NCBI RefSeq assembly: GCF_029633865.1
Contig: NC_079213.1
Span: 92,754,814-92,818,813 of the forward strand
Length of the DNA: 64,000 nucleotides
Direction of reading: 5' to 3'
Source of the DNA: Lampris incognitus
Taxonomy: Eukaryota > Chordata > Actinopteri > Lampriformes > Lampridae
The position numbers were made by a program, and so were the translations under genes. Shown here one piece after another: positions 20,051-34,000 of this stretch. The notes under the pieces are model-generated. The model did not search any database. It was not told the DNA's origin and worked only from the letters and a program-made list of their open reading frames with translations. The number at the start of each line of letters is the position of its first letter. Positions within the stretch are counted from its first letter, which is position 1.

Positions 20051-21189
20051 ATTCAGCTTGTCCTTTCAATCACCTAAGAGCAACATAAAACGACTAGGAA
20101 ATACAACCAAACAGAAACAACGTAAGAGGGATAACTGACATTACTCCACACCAGAACAGCAGCCTCTGACTGGCGACTAGAGAGAAAGACTGGGCAGAGT
20201 TTGACATAAACAAGGCATGGGTCACAAGCAAAACAAGACAATGATAACAACTATTGTGTATTCTTTGGGCTTCATAGAGACCACATGGTCCCTAATCATG
20301 CTTAATCTGAAAGTATTGCAGGAGCAGTAAACACAGAACTTTGGCCGCTTTTCTTTTAGTTCGAAATACATTTGACTGATGTTCACTTTACAAACAACAA
20401 ACTGAGACGTTCTGAGATACACCACCCTCCCCCCACCAACACACACCATCACAGTCTCACTCGGGACACACACACCACCACCACAACCACCACAACAGTT
20501 AACAAGGGATATGACAATGCTAATACCAAACCAGCCAGCTTTTCCATTACTCCTCATTACCTATCCCACCTTGCCATTAGAAAATGGACTAAAACCATAG
20601 AAAATATAAAACTCCTGTATTATTTCTTGTTTTCTTCATCACATTACTATTCAAGCTAGCGATGTAATACTGCGTTTCCACAGTAATACCATAGGAACCA
20701 TCTGCCACACTTTCTACACTATAGAAACACTATAGTATTTGTGTAGTAATATGATGAAAACCACACAACAATACTATTGTATTTTTATGGTTTTACTGTA
20801 ATCCATTTTGCATGGGCAAATCTATGCATGTCCTTCCATCTGTAACATTGTTGCGATAAATCAATCTCTAAATTATCTTTGAAAGTAGGCTCTATTGGGA
20901 TCTAAAAGCTGTTTTTGCCACAAACACTGTCACTACTAATATTTATGAACTGGAACATGCAGTATAGAAACGATGTGCATCTGTTTTCGGATTAAGGTTG
21001 TTTCTCTAACCTCAGAAGACAGCATCAGAATAAACAGTTGCAGGCCACACACTGAACGTTGTGCCCTGCAACTGTTTTGTTAACACATTTCCCTTTTAGA
21101 AAGGGTTTAGATTCCAGACCAAAGAAAATTATTTCAGTGACCCTGCAAACTGGTTGCTTCCGATCCATCTGGAAGCTGGTATTTATTTT
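20051..21189. other. Non-coding, nothing recognised
   Basis: Contains a short ACC/CAC-rich stretch (20450-20500) and otherwise AT-rich sequence. No gene visible. Confidence 0.5.
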
Positions 21190-21606
21190 TGCCTTTTTTT
21201 TCTCCCCAATTGTACCCAACCAATTACCCCACCCTTCTTGGATGTCCCGGTCACTGCTCCACCCCTTCTGCCGATCTGGGGACGGCTGCAGACTACCACA
21301 GGCCTCCTCCGATACATGTGGAGTCGCCAGTCGCTTCTTTTCACCTGACAGTGAGGAGTCTCGCCAGGGAGATGTAGCATGTGGGAAGATCACGCTATCC
21401 CCCCCCCCCAGTTCCCCCTCCCCCCGAACAGGCACCCCCACCGACCAGAGGATGTGCCAGTGCAGCAGCCAGGATACATACCCACATCCGGCTTCTCACC
21501 CGCAGACGCGGCCAGTTGTGTCTGAAGGGACGCCCGACCAAGTGGGGATTCGAACCGGCGATCCTCAAATTGGTAGGCAACGGAATAGACCGCTACGCGA
21601 TAGTTC
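21190..21606 (-). mobile_element. tRNA-derived SINE, family A copy 3
   Basis: Reverse-oriented full-length copy. The head is at the right (CGGAATAGACCGCTACGC at 21580-21598 is the reverse complement of the A-box region, and GGGGATTCGAACCGGCG the B box), with the tail TTCTCCCCAATTGTACCCAA at the left. It keeps the segment that copy 1 has replaced by the inverted-repeat insertion. Confidence 0.88.
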
Positions 21607-22259
21607 CCTTTATTTTTTTATGGATTAAATGCATCAAAGGGTTCTCTTAACATAATAAACTGACCCTACGCTCAGTAAAAGGTGATCAGCAGTAAAATAG
21701 AGCAAAGCGGGGTAACGTCGCACAAACAGGACCTAGGTGTAATGATGCAGGCTAAGCATAACCTGTAGGTTTTAGCAGTTACTTCACATGTCAAACCAAA
21801 GTGGGCGAGACCAGCACAGACTCTCTCACCATTTTGCTCTCGGTGCCTCTCTTCCAACTGAGTTATGCCTAAACGTATATACAGCGAGATGTATTTTACT
21901 GAGGTTCCAGTTGCTACAGTGGTGCATAACCTGGAGATGATGAAGAGAAGCTTCTCACAGAGAACCCACCGCTGTGATGACCTTCCTCGAAGACCCTTAC
22001 ATAAGATCAATGTTACATCAGACCTGGTAATGATCTACCTGTCAGCTAGACCAACGCTAATGAAAAACACCCTCTGACATGATCAAATACCTGAGGGGCC
22101 GAGGTGGTTGGGGTTGGAGGGCAAGACAGCGTTGTGGGCGAATTGTTGGGGGTGGGGGATTGAGTGGCCCGTAGGGACACAAGAAAAAAAAAAGAGAACA
22201 TTTTGGCTCAACAGGTCATGACCATACTATGGACGGCTGTCAAGTCAGAGATAACACTG
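21607..22259. other. Non-coding, nothing recognised
   Basis: No supported gene or named repeat between the SINE and the CA repeat. Confidence 0.5.
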
Positions 22260-22260
22260 A

Positions 22261-22277
22261 CGCACACACGCACACGC

Positions 22278-22344
<67 letters not shown>
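22261..22344. repeat. (CA)n microsatellite
   Basis: About 40 CA units with a few CG interruptions at the left end. Confidence 0.97.
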
Positions 22345-22345
<1 letters not shown>

Positions 22346-22665
22346 CAGCCAAACAAATTCAAAAAACGATGGTCACCAGCAAAACCATACAACACCAGAT
22401 GTTCACACCGTGGTCAAAGTCTAGATTTCAGGCAATAAATGCATCAGGTCCTCCACCGGATTACTGACCTGTTTCCCACCTCTAATCTCACAAGTGTCAG
22501 GATACATCCATGTAAATGACAATTGAGTGGAAATGTCAGCATGGTTGAGTTAGCCATGGGGAATGGTAATGAAGGGGTAATGGAGGGTGTGTATCTTTGT
22601 GTGAGCCTTTCCACCCACCAGTGTGTATGCGCGTGCAGGTGTGCAAACATACATTGCATGCATGC

Positions 22666-22666
<1 letters not shown>

Positions 22667-22707
<41 letters not shown>

Positions 22708-22721
22708 GCGTGTGTGTGTGT
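22667..22721. repeat. (GT)n microsatellite
   Basis: About 25 GT units with GC interruptions, 320 bp from the CA tract and on the opposite strand sense. Confidence 0.95.
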
Positions 22722-23559
22722 TGGAAGGGTGGGGGTGGGAACCTAACAGCTTGAATCCCTTCACCACACACTGTGCAGGTCAGTGTGTAATGACGTTACA
22801 ATACATTACAATAAATCAACAACTAGAGTTTCTTAATTGCAGTGGACTTTGTCAGAGGAAGACGTGTAAAGATAGCTCCCTCCCCAAGATATGCTTGTAG
22901 GTTTATACTTTACAGAATGGCCGTTTTACAAAATTAATTTAAAGCTGCGTGCCCACTTGTATTCCAAATACCATTACAATTGCAATATTCAGCATTCACT
23001 CCCTTGCATTACCCTTTTTGATGACCCACTGAAAAGTATTGCAGATACACAGCAGAGCACGTATTACATTAAAATGTCCCCAATACATAAAATATGTACA
23101 GCACAACAGTGCACTCTGTTCAAAGTAAGAAATGTGTTTGCAATGTGCAAAATGCAGACAGATGCATTGTGCTAAAATAGGCATGTAAAAAATAGTTCCA
23201 GCTAACCAAATGTCACTGGGTAACAATCGGACATTTCGTTTTTTGTTTTTGTTTCTCCAGTATCTACCTTGTGTTTCATCAAGCAGAGAGGTGATAAGGT
23301 TTTAAGTTTGAGGTGATGCACTCGTGGCTTTTCCAAGGTTGGCACGTTATGTTTATAATTTCTGTACGTAAAATTCTTTGTACTATTTATTATGTATAAA
23401 ATAGTGTTTCATGATCTACATACAGCTCATCATTGAGTACTTCTGGCCCAGTACACAAGCCTTGTGTTGCCCAATGTGTTGCCCAATGTGTTTGCTAGGC
23501 TAAAATGCAAGAACAACTTTAATCAGGACTCAAATACACAGGCACAACACCGAATGTGA
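22722..23559. other. Non-coding, nothing recognised
   Basis: No supported gene. TTGCCCAATGTG occurs twice in tandem near 23466-23490. Confidence 0.5.
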
Positions 23560-23732
23560 GTGCTAGGGGCAGGGAGAAGGGAAGGGAAACTTGGGGAGGA
23601 ATACTGTGACCCTATCACGTGCTACGTCCCCCGGCGCAACTCCTCACTGTCAGGTGAAAAGAAGCAGCTGGCGACTCCACATGCATCGGGGTGGAGCAGC
23701 GACCGGGAATTGGGGAGAAAAAGGGGGACATT
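23560..23732 (+). mobile_element. tRNA-derived SINE, family A copy 4 (truncated)
   Basis: Lacks the tRNA head. It keeps ACTCCTCACTGTCAGGTGAA and GCAGCTGGCGACTCCACATG, and ends GAATTGGGGAGAAAAAGGGG. An internal block present in other copies is missing. Confidence 0.8.
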
Positions 23733-25228
<1,496 letters not shown>

Positions 25229-26615
25229 GTTCGGCTGGTCCCGTTAGACTGACAGTGTAATAGCTAAACGTGTGTTTAGCATTGACTTCGAGGTTTGTTT
25301 ATGGTATATTATTATTATTATTATATATTATTATGCTCATATACGGTGAATTTAATGAAACCTGTATGCTGAGTTTTGGTGGGTCGTGAACGCTGCAGAA
25401 AGCTTGTGTTCCATGTGTGAGTCGATTTCGTCACGAATCAGTGTGGATAAATTTAAAATTTTATGAGGCCATTATAAACTCCGGATAGGAGCATCCATTT
25501 ACTCAAAGACGGAATCTAAATTACCACCCTTTCTAACAAACACCATTGTTATTCGATCAGGATTTGGCTCTAAACAATCAGAGCATTTAAAAAACCCAAA
25601 AATCTAAACAATAAAAGGGGAATTATGACCGGCACAGATTAATTTTCAAGCAGGTGTTAAAATGTGATGACTTAGTAACAAGGCACTGTAGAATGGTAGG
25701 ATTGATTTAAACTATGGTCCATATGCCTGTAGAAGAAGGTTAGTTGTATCGCATATCACTGAATAGTAACTGGGCTTTCTAGAAGGTTTATGAGCCATCC
25801 ATGCAATAAGGAAAACTGCTAGTTGAGAGGTAGGAAACCTGAGCTTGGAGAGGAGCTTCGTAAAGCGATGACGTCTGCTGGTAACATGACATCTGCCTCT
25901 GGCAGTCTGTCCCCACTGCAAACACTGATTATTCAGACCTCTTCCTGCATATATAGTCAAACCCCAATACTTCTGACAAAACTGTGTTGCCACCGCTTGA
26001 TCACTGAGATTATACAATCTGAATACATGTATTTTCAATTTTTCAAGAACATGACATGAAACCCTACTAAAATCTTTCATGCAATGTGCAAATTTGGTTA
26101 AAAAAAATCCCAAGTCGTAGAAAGTAAAAACGCAAAGGCAAAAAAAACCCCCAACAACAACACGGAAGACAGGTAACACTACCAAATCAGGCCATTTTCG
26201 TACCTGAAGCCTCATCAACACATACCCTCTCTTTATAGCAGAAAATGTCTTCATTTTATCATATTCGATATGCGCTTACTTTCTGTGGTAATGGCTGTTT
26301 TTCTCCAGCCCCAACATTGAGCTGGGGAGATTTATCATGTCACACTTGAATGTTTGCCATTATCTACTCTGGGCCCACTTGGTAATTAGGAGAAGCTGCC
26401 TCAAGTCGGCATTAATGTAGTCCTTATGCATGCACGCATCGTCAAACTGTGCAACAAACTGAACTGTGCCGAATTCAAATCCAACTTCATCTGTTTGGTA
26501 AGACTCCAGTGAACCACTCTTTCAGTCTTGGCATCTGTGTTTATCCTGTTGCACTAGCACTAACAGACACATAGCCCAAAGTGAAGCATAGTCATAGTTT
26601 TATCATGGTGTAGAC
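25229..26615. other. Non-coding, nothing recognised
   Basis: A 180-codon open frame on the minus strand (25712-26254) has no domain or splice support and is treated as chance. The last 8 bases (26608-26615, GTGTAGAC) are the target duplication of the hAT element. Confidence 0.5.
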
Positions 26616-26964
26616 CAGTGATACTCAAAGTGTGGTCCGCGGGAGGATTGCAAAAAAATCGTGTTTCTCAAATCACCTTCATCTGCGTTCCAATGCAAAG
26701 TTACGAGTACACCTGTTTTCTAAATGTTTTCTAAATTAAAAGTGAATCAACATGTAGCCTAAATAAGCCTAAGAATTTTGTTCAATTTGTCTAATGCAAA
26801 CCTGCGTTTTGAGTCATGTCTCTTCAGTTAGCCTGTGTTACCTAGGTTACCTTGTTAGCTTCCATTCCAATAACAGGATTTTCATATCAAAGACCTCCTG
26901 ACTATTGTGAAAATTAAGTAGAATCTAACAAAGAGTGAAGTGAACCGTTCAAAATACAAACATC

Positions 26965-28516
<1,552 letters not shown>

Positions 28517-28518
28517 AC

Positions 28519-29048
28519 TGTTGCGGGACAGCTCCCTGACAGACAGACAGTCTGACTAAAGTAACGCGAGACCCTGTTAGCCAATGAGAAGAGACTTAGG
28601 AATGCGTGCGTGCTGCCTATTGTTATCCATTGCACAGCACAGCGTGAGTTAGTTGTTATAGTGGTTTACAGACTGTCACACAGTGTTAGCTTAGCATAAC
28701 GTGTTAGCGATCAGACGTAACATTCCTGACTCCTACACCTCGACTGAGCTGACGCTAGACAGTGACTAACCAGCGACGACCATAATAGAACCAGTAAGAG
28801 TGATTACCAGCCCCCAGAGAGAGATCAGAGTGTGCAGCCAGTGACAGTGCGAGTGTCTGCAGAGTGAGACCATCCCAGCCAGGCTAGCCAGCGTCCGTCA
28901 TCGTCTGCAGACTGCAGGAGCAGTGCAAGGTGGGTTGCTAAACCCGTAGCCTAGCCCGGCTAATTAACGCCAGAGACTGTGTTGTCGCACCATAATTCCC
29001 AGCCTCCAACTACTTAATATAAGAACATCTAAACCCAGTCCCGCGACA
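28519..29048 (+). repeat. 5' LTR of the young gypsy element
   Basis: 530 bp, TGTTGCGGGACAGC...CCCGCGACA. Appears identical to the 3' LTR. Confidence 0.97.
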
Positions 29049-29050
29049 AG

Positions 29051-29066
29051 TGGTGTTCAGAAGTGG
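29051..29066 (+). promoter_or_regulatory. Primer-binding site (tRNA-Leu-like)
   Basis: TGGTGTTCAGAAGTGG, two bases after the LTR. It fits the complement of the tRNA-Leu 3' end (TGGTGTCAGAAGTGGG) with one extra T. Confidence 0.7.
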
Positions 29067-29200
29067 TGAAATTGGATTGCATTCTGTCTCCATACAGAAT
29101 AGCGGTGCTATTGCTATTTACGTTAGCGTCCTTGCTAACTAGCAACCGGCTAATTACGTGCAGTAGCACTTTATCAAGGCCATCGTTGCATGTGATCTAG

Positions 29201-31093
29201 ATGATGTTGGAACCTACTGAGGAGATCGAGCACGTGGAGCACGGTGCTGTAGGGGGGGGAGAGGATAGCGCTGTGGAAAGCGAAATGGAAAAGCAGATGT
29301 GTCGTCTAGCCCAAATGTTTGAGCGGTCCCTCCTTAACCAAGAAAAGCAGGAACAATCAATGGAGGAGGTGAAGTGCATGCTTAAAGGGGTACTTGTCGG
29401 GCGAGTTGTGCCACATCCCCAACCTCCCGCTGTGCAGCAATTGAGCACGGGACTCCACCCGCTCCCTAGTTCCCCGCAGCCATTCAATGGCTATCAGGAG
29501 GGCTTTGATAGTGGCCATGGAGCCAGTCATAGCATTACAACATTGGAGGTGCAGGACATGGAGTTAACTACTCCACTGGTCCCCCGTCCAGACGAACCGG
29601 ATGTGAGACCCCGTGAATATGCTTTGCCCCCGGGAATGGAGAATGTCGGCCCAGTAGCGGATGGCCGCAACAGAAGTCACCATCCCAAACCCCTTGTCAC
29701 CAGTACTCCAGCGGAGCGGGGTGGTAGGAGCGCCAGAGCCCGGAACGCATTTCCGGAAGGGAGTCACCATTTCCTGAGCACGCCCAGCCGGGGTGACGCG
29801 GCGCCGCCTACTGGTGGTACCGGAGGGCCGCCATCCGTCATAACAAATAGTCCAGTGGTAGGGAACGGTCGGGACCGGAGTAGTAGCTACAGGAGAGAAG
29901 TAGGACACGAAAGTGAAGTGAAGCTGCTAGCTACCTACGATGGGAAGGGCGACTGGGACTCCTTTATTGGCCCGTTTGAGAGGATGGCCCGGAAGCGGAA
30001 TTGGAGCAAGGAAGTCTGCCTGGACATGCTCTACCTGCGACTGCGAGAAGGCGCTATGTCATTCGTTATGGCGCAACCGACTCCTATCCGCGAGGACTAC
30101 GACAAGCTGGTGGAGCAGCTACGGCGCCGTTTCGGACGAGAAATACCCGAAAGTACTGCCCGCCGTAAACTGAGCGAGGTTCGGCAGGGGAAGGAGACTA
30201 GCCTGTCTGAATTTGGAGAGGAAGTACGGAAGCTGGTTACGCTAGCCTATCCAGGGGTCGACGTCGGACTGCAGGAGGAGTTCGCGGCCGAGGCGTTCCT
30301 GCGAGGCCTGCGCAACCAAAACATCGCCTACGAAGTCCTGGGCTCCGAACCTAAGACCCTGGCAGACGCCCTCAAGAAGGTAGAAGCCCGAGAATACGAC
30401 TATCGAGCAACGCTTGGAAGGGAGAGCGAAGCTAAGGGGCGGATTCGCCGAGTGTCATGGGATGATGAGCGTAAAGGTGGAGCGCCAAACCCGACATCGA
30501 CGGCCACCGGCGCGACGCAGTCCGACCTAAATGCTGACATCAAGGAGTTGAAAGCCGAGGTAGCGGCGCTGCTGCAGGAAATGCGGCGTTCCTGGAAACC
30601 GTCCCCCCCGCAGCTGACATCCGACACAGCCGAACAGAAGAAGGAGGAACGGGGCAGAACTCTAGAGCGGCCGGCGAGCAGCACTAATGGGCAGCGGCGT
30701 TACCAATCACCGAGTCCGGGCGCCACCCCTAGAGGCTCCTGTTACCAGTGTGGAGGCCAGGGCCACTTCAAACGAGACTGCACCTCCCGCTCACCGAGCC
30801 CTCACGTCAAGGAAAAGGCCGATAGCCAGCCAGCACCCCGCATAAACCGAGCAGCAGGAGATGGTCCTAGTCTGGTAGTGCCCATCACGGTCAACAAACT
30901 GGAACTCAAGTGCGTTGTGGACACCGGCGCGGAGGCGACCGTCATGTCTGAAGACACCTTCCGTCAGCTGGAGCTAGCTGGTCAGCCAAGTGTGGGGACT
31001 GCCGTCCTGAGGAACGCGGAGGAGGGGAAAGAAATGACCGAGACTCCGAAGTATAGAGTCACCATCCGCTTGGGCCGTAAGACCAAGGACTGA
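29201..31093 (+). CDS. Gypsy Gag and N-terminal half of protease
   Basis: A 630-codon frame. The N-terminal third is acidic, then low-complexity and proline-rich. A retrotransposon Gag core lies around residues 240-400 (Y-D-G-K-G-D-W-D-S-F through E-A-R-E-Y-D-Y). One CCHC knuckle is at 514-527 (C-Y-Q-C-G-G-Q-G-H-F-K-R-D-C). The protease active site is V-V-D-T-G-A, with D574. The frame ends at TGA (31091-31093) inside the protease domain, before its conserved L-L-G-L-D block, which lies in the same frame downstream. The position argues for a nonsense mutation over a normal Gag end. Confidence 0.92.
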   Translation: MMLEPTEEIEHVEHGAVGGGEDSAVESEMEKQMCRLAQMFERSLLNQEKQEQSMEEVKCMLKGVLVGRVVPHPQPPAVQQLSTGLHPLPSSPQPFNGYQEGFDSGHGASHSITTLEVQDMELTTPLVPRPDEPDVRPREYALPPGMENVGPVADGRNRSHHPKPLVTSTPAERGGRSARARNAFPEGSHHFLSTPSRGDAAPPTGGTGGPPSVITNSPVVGNGRDRSSSYRREVGHESEVKLLATYDGKGDWDSFIGPFERMARKRNWSKEVCLDMLYLRLREGAMSFVMAQPTPIREDYDKLVEQLRRRFGREIPESTARRKLSEVRQGKETSLSEFGEEVRKLVTLAYPGVDVGLQEEFAAEAFLRGLRNQNIAYEVLGSEPKTLADALKKVEAREYDYRATLGRESEAKGRIRRVSWDDERKGGAPNPTSTATGATQSDLNADIKELKAEVAALLQEMRRSWKPSPPQLTSDTAEQKKEERGRTLERPASSTNGQRRYQSPSPGATPRGSCYQCGGQGHFKRDCTSRSPSPHVKEKADSQPAPRINRAAGDGPSLVVPITVNKLELKCVVDTGAEATVMSEDTFRQLELAGQPSVGTAVLRNAEEGKEMTETPKYRVTIRLGRKTKD

Positions 31094-34000
31094 GACGTCT
31101 ACGTCGCACCCATCCGCGACCCCTTTCTCCTGGGTCTGGACTTTATGCTAGCCGCCAGAGTCACAGTTTCGGTCGGAGGACAAGTACACGTTGATGGAGA
31201 ACCGATCGGCACTGTCGTCATAGGCAGGTCGCTAGGAGAGTACACGGTTTCCAGAGTACTGCTGGAGTGCCCCTCGACTTTACCAGCGGAGAGCGAACGC
31301 GACGTCTGGGGTCTAGTGGAAGGCCCAAAGCCAGGAATTTCTGCCGTCCTGGAGCCCACTGGCCTTGCAGAAGGAGTCTCTTCAGGCAGTGTAGTAGTCG
31401 ACGTTGCCAAGAGAGTCCCTGTGCGACTATGCAACTTGTCGCCCCGCGAAGTGACCCTAAGGAGAGGTGTTTGCTTGGGCGTGTTGGTTGAGGCAGAGGA
31501 AACCCCGTCCCTAGAGCCAAACCCCACGAACCCGGCGGAGAAGGAACAAGTGTCAGTGCGACGGCTGGAGTCCGCAACAGCCTTGGATCTACCAGACCAT
31601 CTGTCATCCCTGTATGCAGCCGCCAGTAAGGAGCTCGAAGAGGGGCAGCAGAGAGCCCTACTGCAGCTTCTGGTCAAGCACAAGGAGGTCTTTGCAGCAG
31701 CAAACGACGACCTGGGCTGTTTTGATGCTGTCCAGCACCGCATCGACACCGGAGAGGGACGCCCATTACGCCAGGCAACCCGCCGCACACCGCTGGGGTT
31801 CCAGCAAGAGGAGGAACAGCACCTCCAGGAAATGCTGAAGGCTGGAGTGATAACGCCATCGACGTCTGAGTGGGCTTCACCTGTGGTCCGGGTGAGGAAG
31901 AAAGATGGAGACGTTCGATGGTGTATCGACTACCGAAGACTCAATGAACTGACGCTGAAGGACGCGTACCCGCTTCCAAGGATTGAAGAGTGTCTGGACA
32001 CCCTGGAAGGCGCAACCGTGTTCTCCACGTTAGAAATGCAGAGTGGATACTGGCAAATTGGAGTCCATCCTGCTGACCGATGCAAGACGGCCTTCATTAC
32101 TCGCTATGGCCTGTACGAGTACGCCCGAATGCCTTTCGGACTCTGCAACGCGCCAGGCACCTTCCAGAGGGCCATGGAGGTTGTCCTGCGCGGGTTGCAG
32201 TGTAAGAGCCTCCTCGTGTACCTAGATGACGTCATCGTCATTGGCCGCAGTGTTGAAGATGGGTTGAAGAACCTGGCCATCGTCCTCGAGCGGGTCCAAG
32301 CCAGCGGGCTCAAGCTCAAGCCCTCAAAGTGTCATCTCCTGCGCAGCGAAGTGCTTTTCCTGGGCCACATAGTGAGCGGACAGGGGATCGCTCCCAACCC
32401 CGAGCTGGTGAAGGCAGTGGAAGACTGGAGTCCACCCTCCAACATCACGGAGCTCCAGGCCTTTCTTGGGCTGTGCAACTACTACCGACGCTTCGTCCGC
32501 AACTTCTCTCTCATCTGCAACCCGCTGTACGAGCTTCAGAGTAAAGGAACAGAGTTCCACTGGACCGATCGCCAGCAGGAGGCGTTCGAGGAGATGAAGA
32601 AGAGACTCACATCCACTCCGGTGCTAGCCTACCCCACCAAAGATGGCGAGTTCATCCTCGACACTGACGCCTCAAACACCTGTATAGGCGCGGTGCTCTC
32701 GCAGGTCCAAGAGGGGGAGGAAAGGGTTGTCTCCTATGCCAGCGCCCACCTCCAAAAAGTCCAACAACGGTACTGCGTAACTCGCCGGGAGTTGCTGGCC
32801 GTAGTCCGGTTCGCCAGACAGTTCCGGCACTACCTGCTCGGACGGCACTTCACCTTGAGAACTGATCACAACAGCCTGACCTGGCTCTTCCGCTTTAAAA
32901 GTCCCGAAGGCCAGCTAGCAAGGTGGATTGAGGAGCTTAGCCAGTTCCACTTCAAAATAGAGCATCGAGCAGGAGTCAAGCATGGCAACGCGGATGCACT
33001 TTCAAGGGCGCCAGCGCCAACTTGTGACTGCTACCGGGCAGGAGAAAGCCCCGACTCACTGCCCTGCCAAGGCTGCCCGTACTGCCGACGTGAACACCAG
33101 AGATGGGCAAGGTTCGACGAGGATGTCGACGACGTGGTCCCCCTGGCGATCCGTAGGACGACGAGGACCCCGGCGACTACGGATCCGGCGTCAAGACCTT
33201 CGACACCCGACCAGAACCCGGTGGACACTGCCGAGCCACCAGTGGACGAGAACTCAAACACTGGGATCCAGTCATCGCCACCCACTGTTAACTGGCTGCC
33301 CCAGTATACCGAGAAGGAGCTGGCAGAGTACCAGCGCAGTGACCCTTTGCTGAGGAAGCTTCACGCCTGGAAGGATGGAGGCCAGCTACCGTCTCAAGAT
33401 GAAGTAGCCCTGGAGGGTCCGGCCGTGCGCAAGTTCTGGTTGTGCTGGGACCATGTGGAACGCCGTGGAGACGTTCTCTATTACCGCTGGGATGAGGGAA
33501 CCGGCCAAGTCCCTGTCTACCGCCTGATAGTTCCAGCAGCCCTCCAACAAGAAGTCCTGCATTCTTGCCACTGCCCTCCGCAGTCAGGCCACCTGGGAAG
33601 GGAAAAGACGTGCCACCGAGTCAAGCGGGAGTTCTTCTGGGTGGGACTGGCGGACAGCGTCCAACAATTTGTCCGCCGGTGCCCACAGTGCCAAGCCTGC
33701 AAGTCTTCCGGGAGGGTCGGCAGAGCTCAGATGCAACTGTTCCAGGCCGGTGCTCCCATGGACAGGGTCCACATAGATGTCGTCGGGCCGTTCCCTATCT
33801 CGGCATCCGGGAACAAGTACGTCCTTGTCATGGTGGACCAGTTCACCCGGTGGGTGGAGGTCGCAGCTATCCCTGAACAAACCGCGGAAGTGACTGCGAC
33901 GAAGCTTATACAGGAGTTCATCTCCCGGTTCGGGTCGCCCCTAGAAATCCACACAGATCAGGGACGCAACTTTGAAAGCAGCCTGTTCCGTGACCTCTGT

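Noticed and set aside
22164..22771. Thr-His and Cys-Val repeat proteins
   Set aside because: They are translations of CA and GT dinucleotide repeats.
25712..26254. 180-codon open frame on the minus strand
   Set aside because: No recognisable domain, odd composition and no splice or promoter support. It is flanked by non-coding sequence and most likely arose by chance.
31091..31093. Selenocysteine or programmed readthrough codon
   Set aside because: It lies inside the protease domain, no stimulatory structure was evident and a simple nonsense change explains it. It is left open only as a question.
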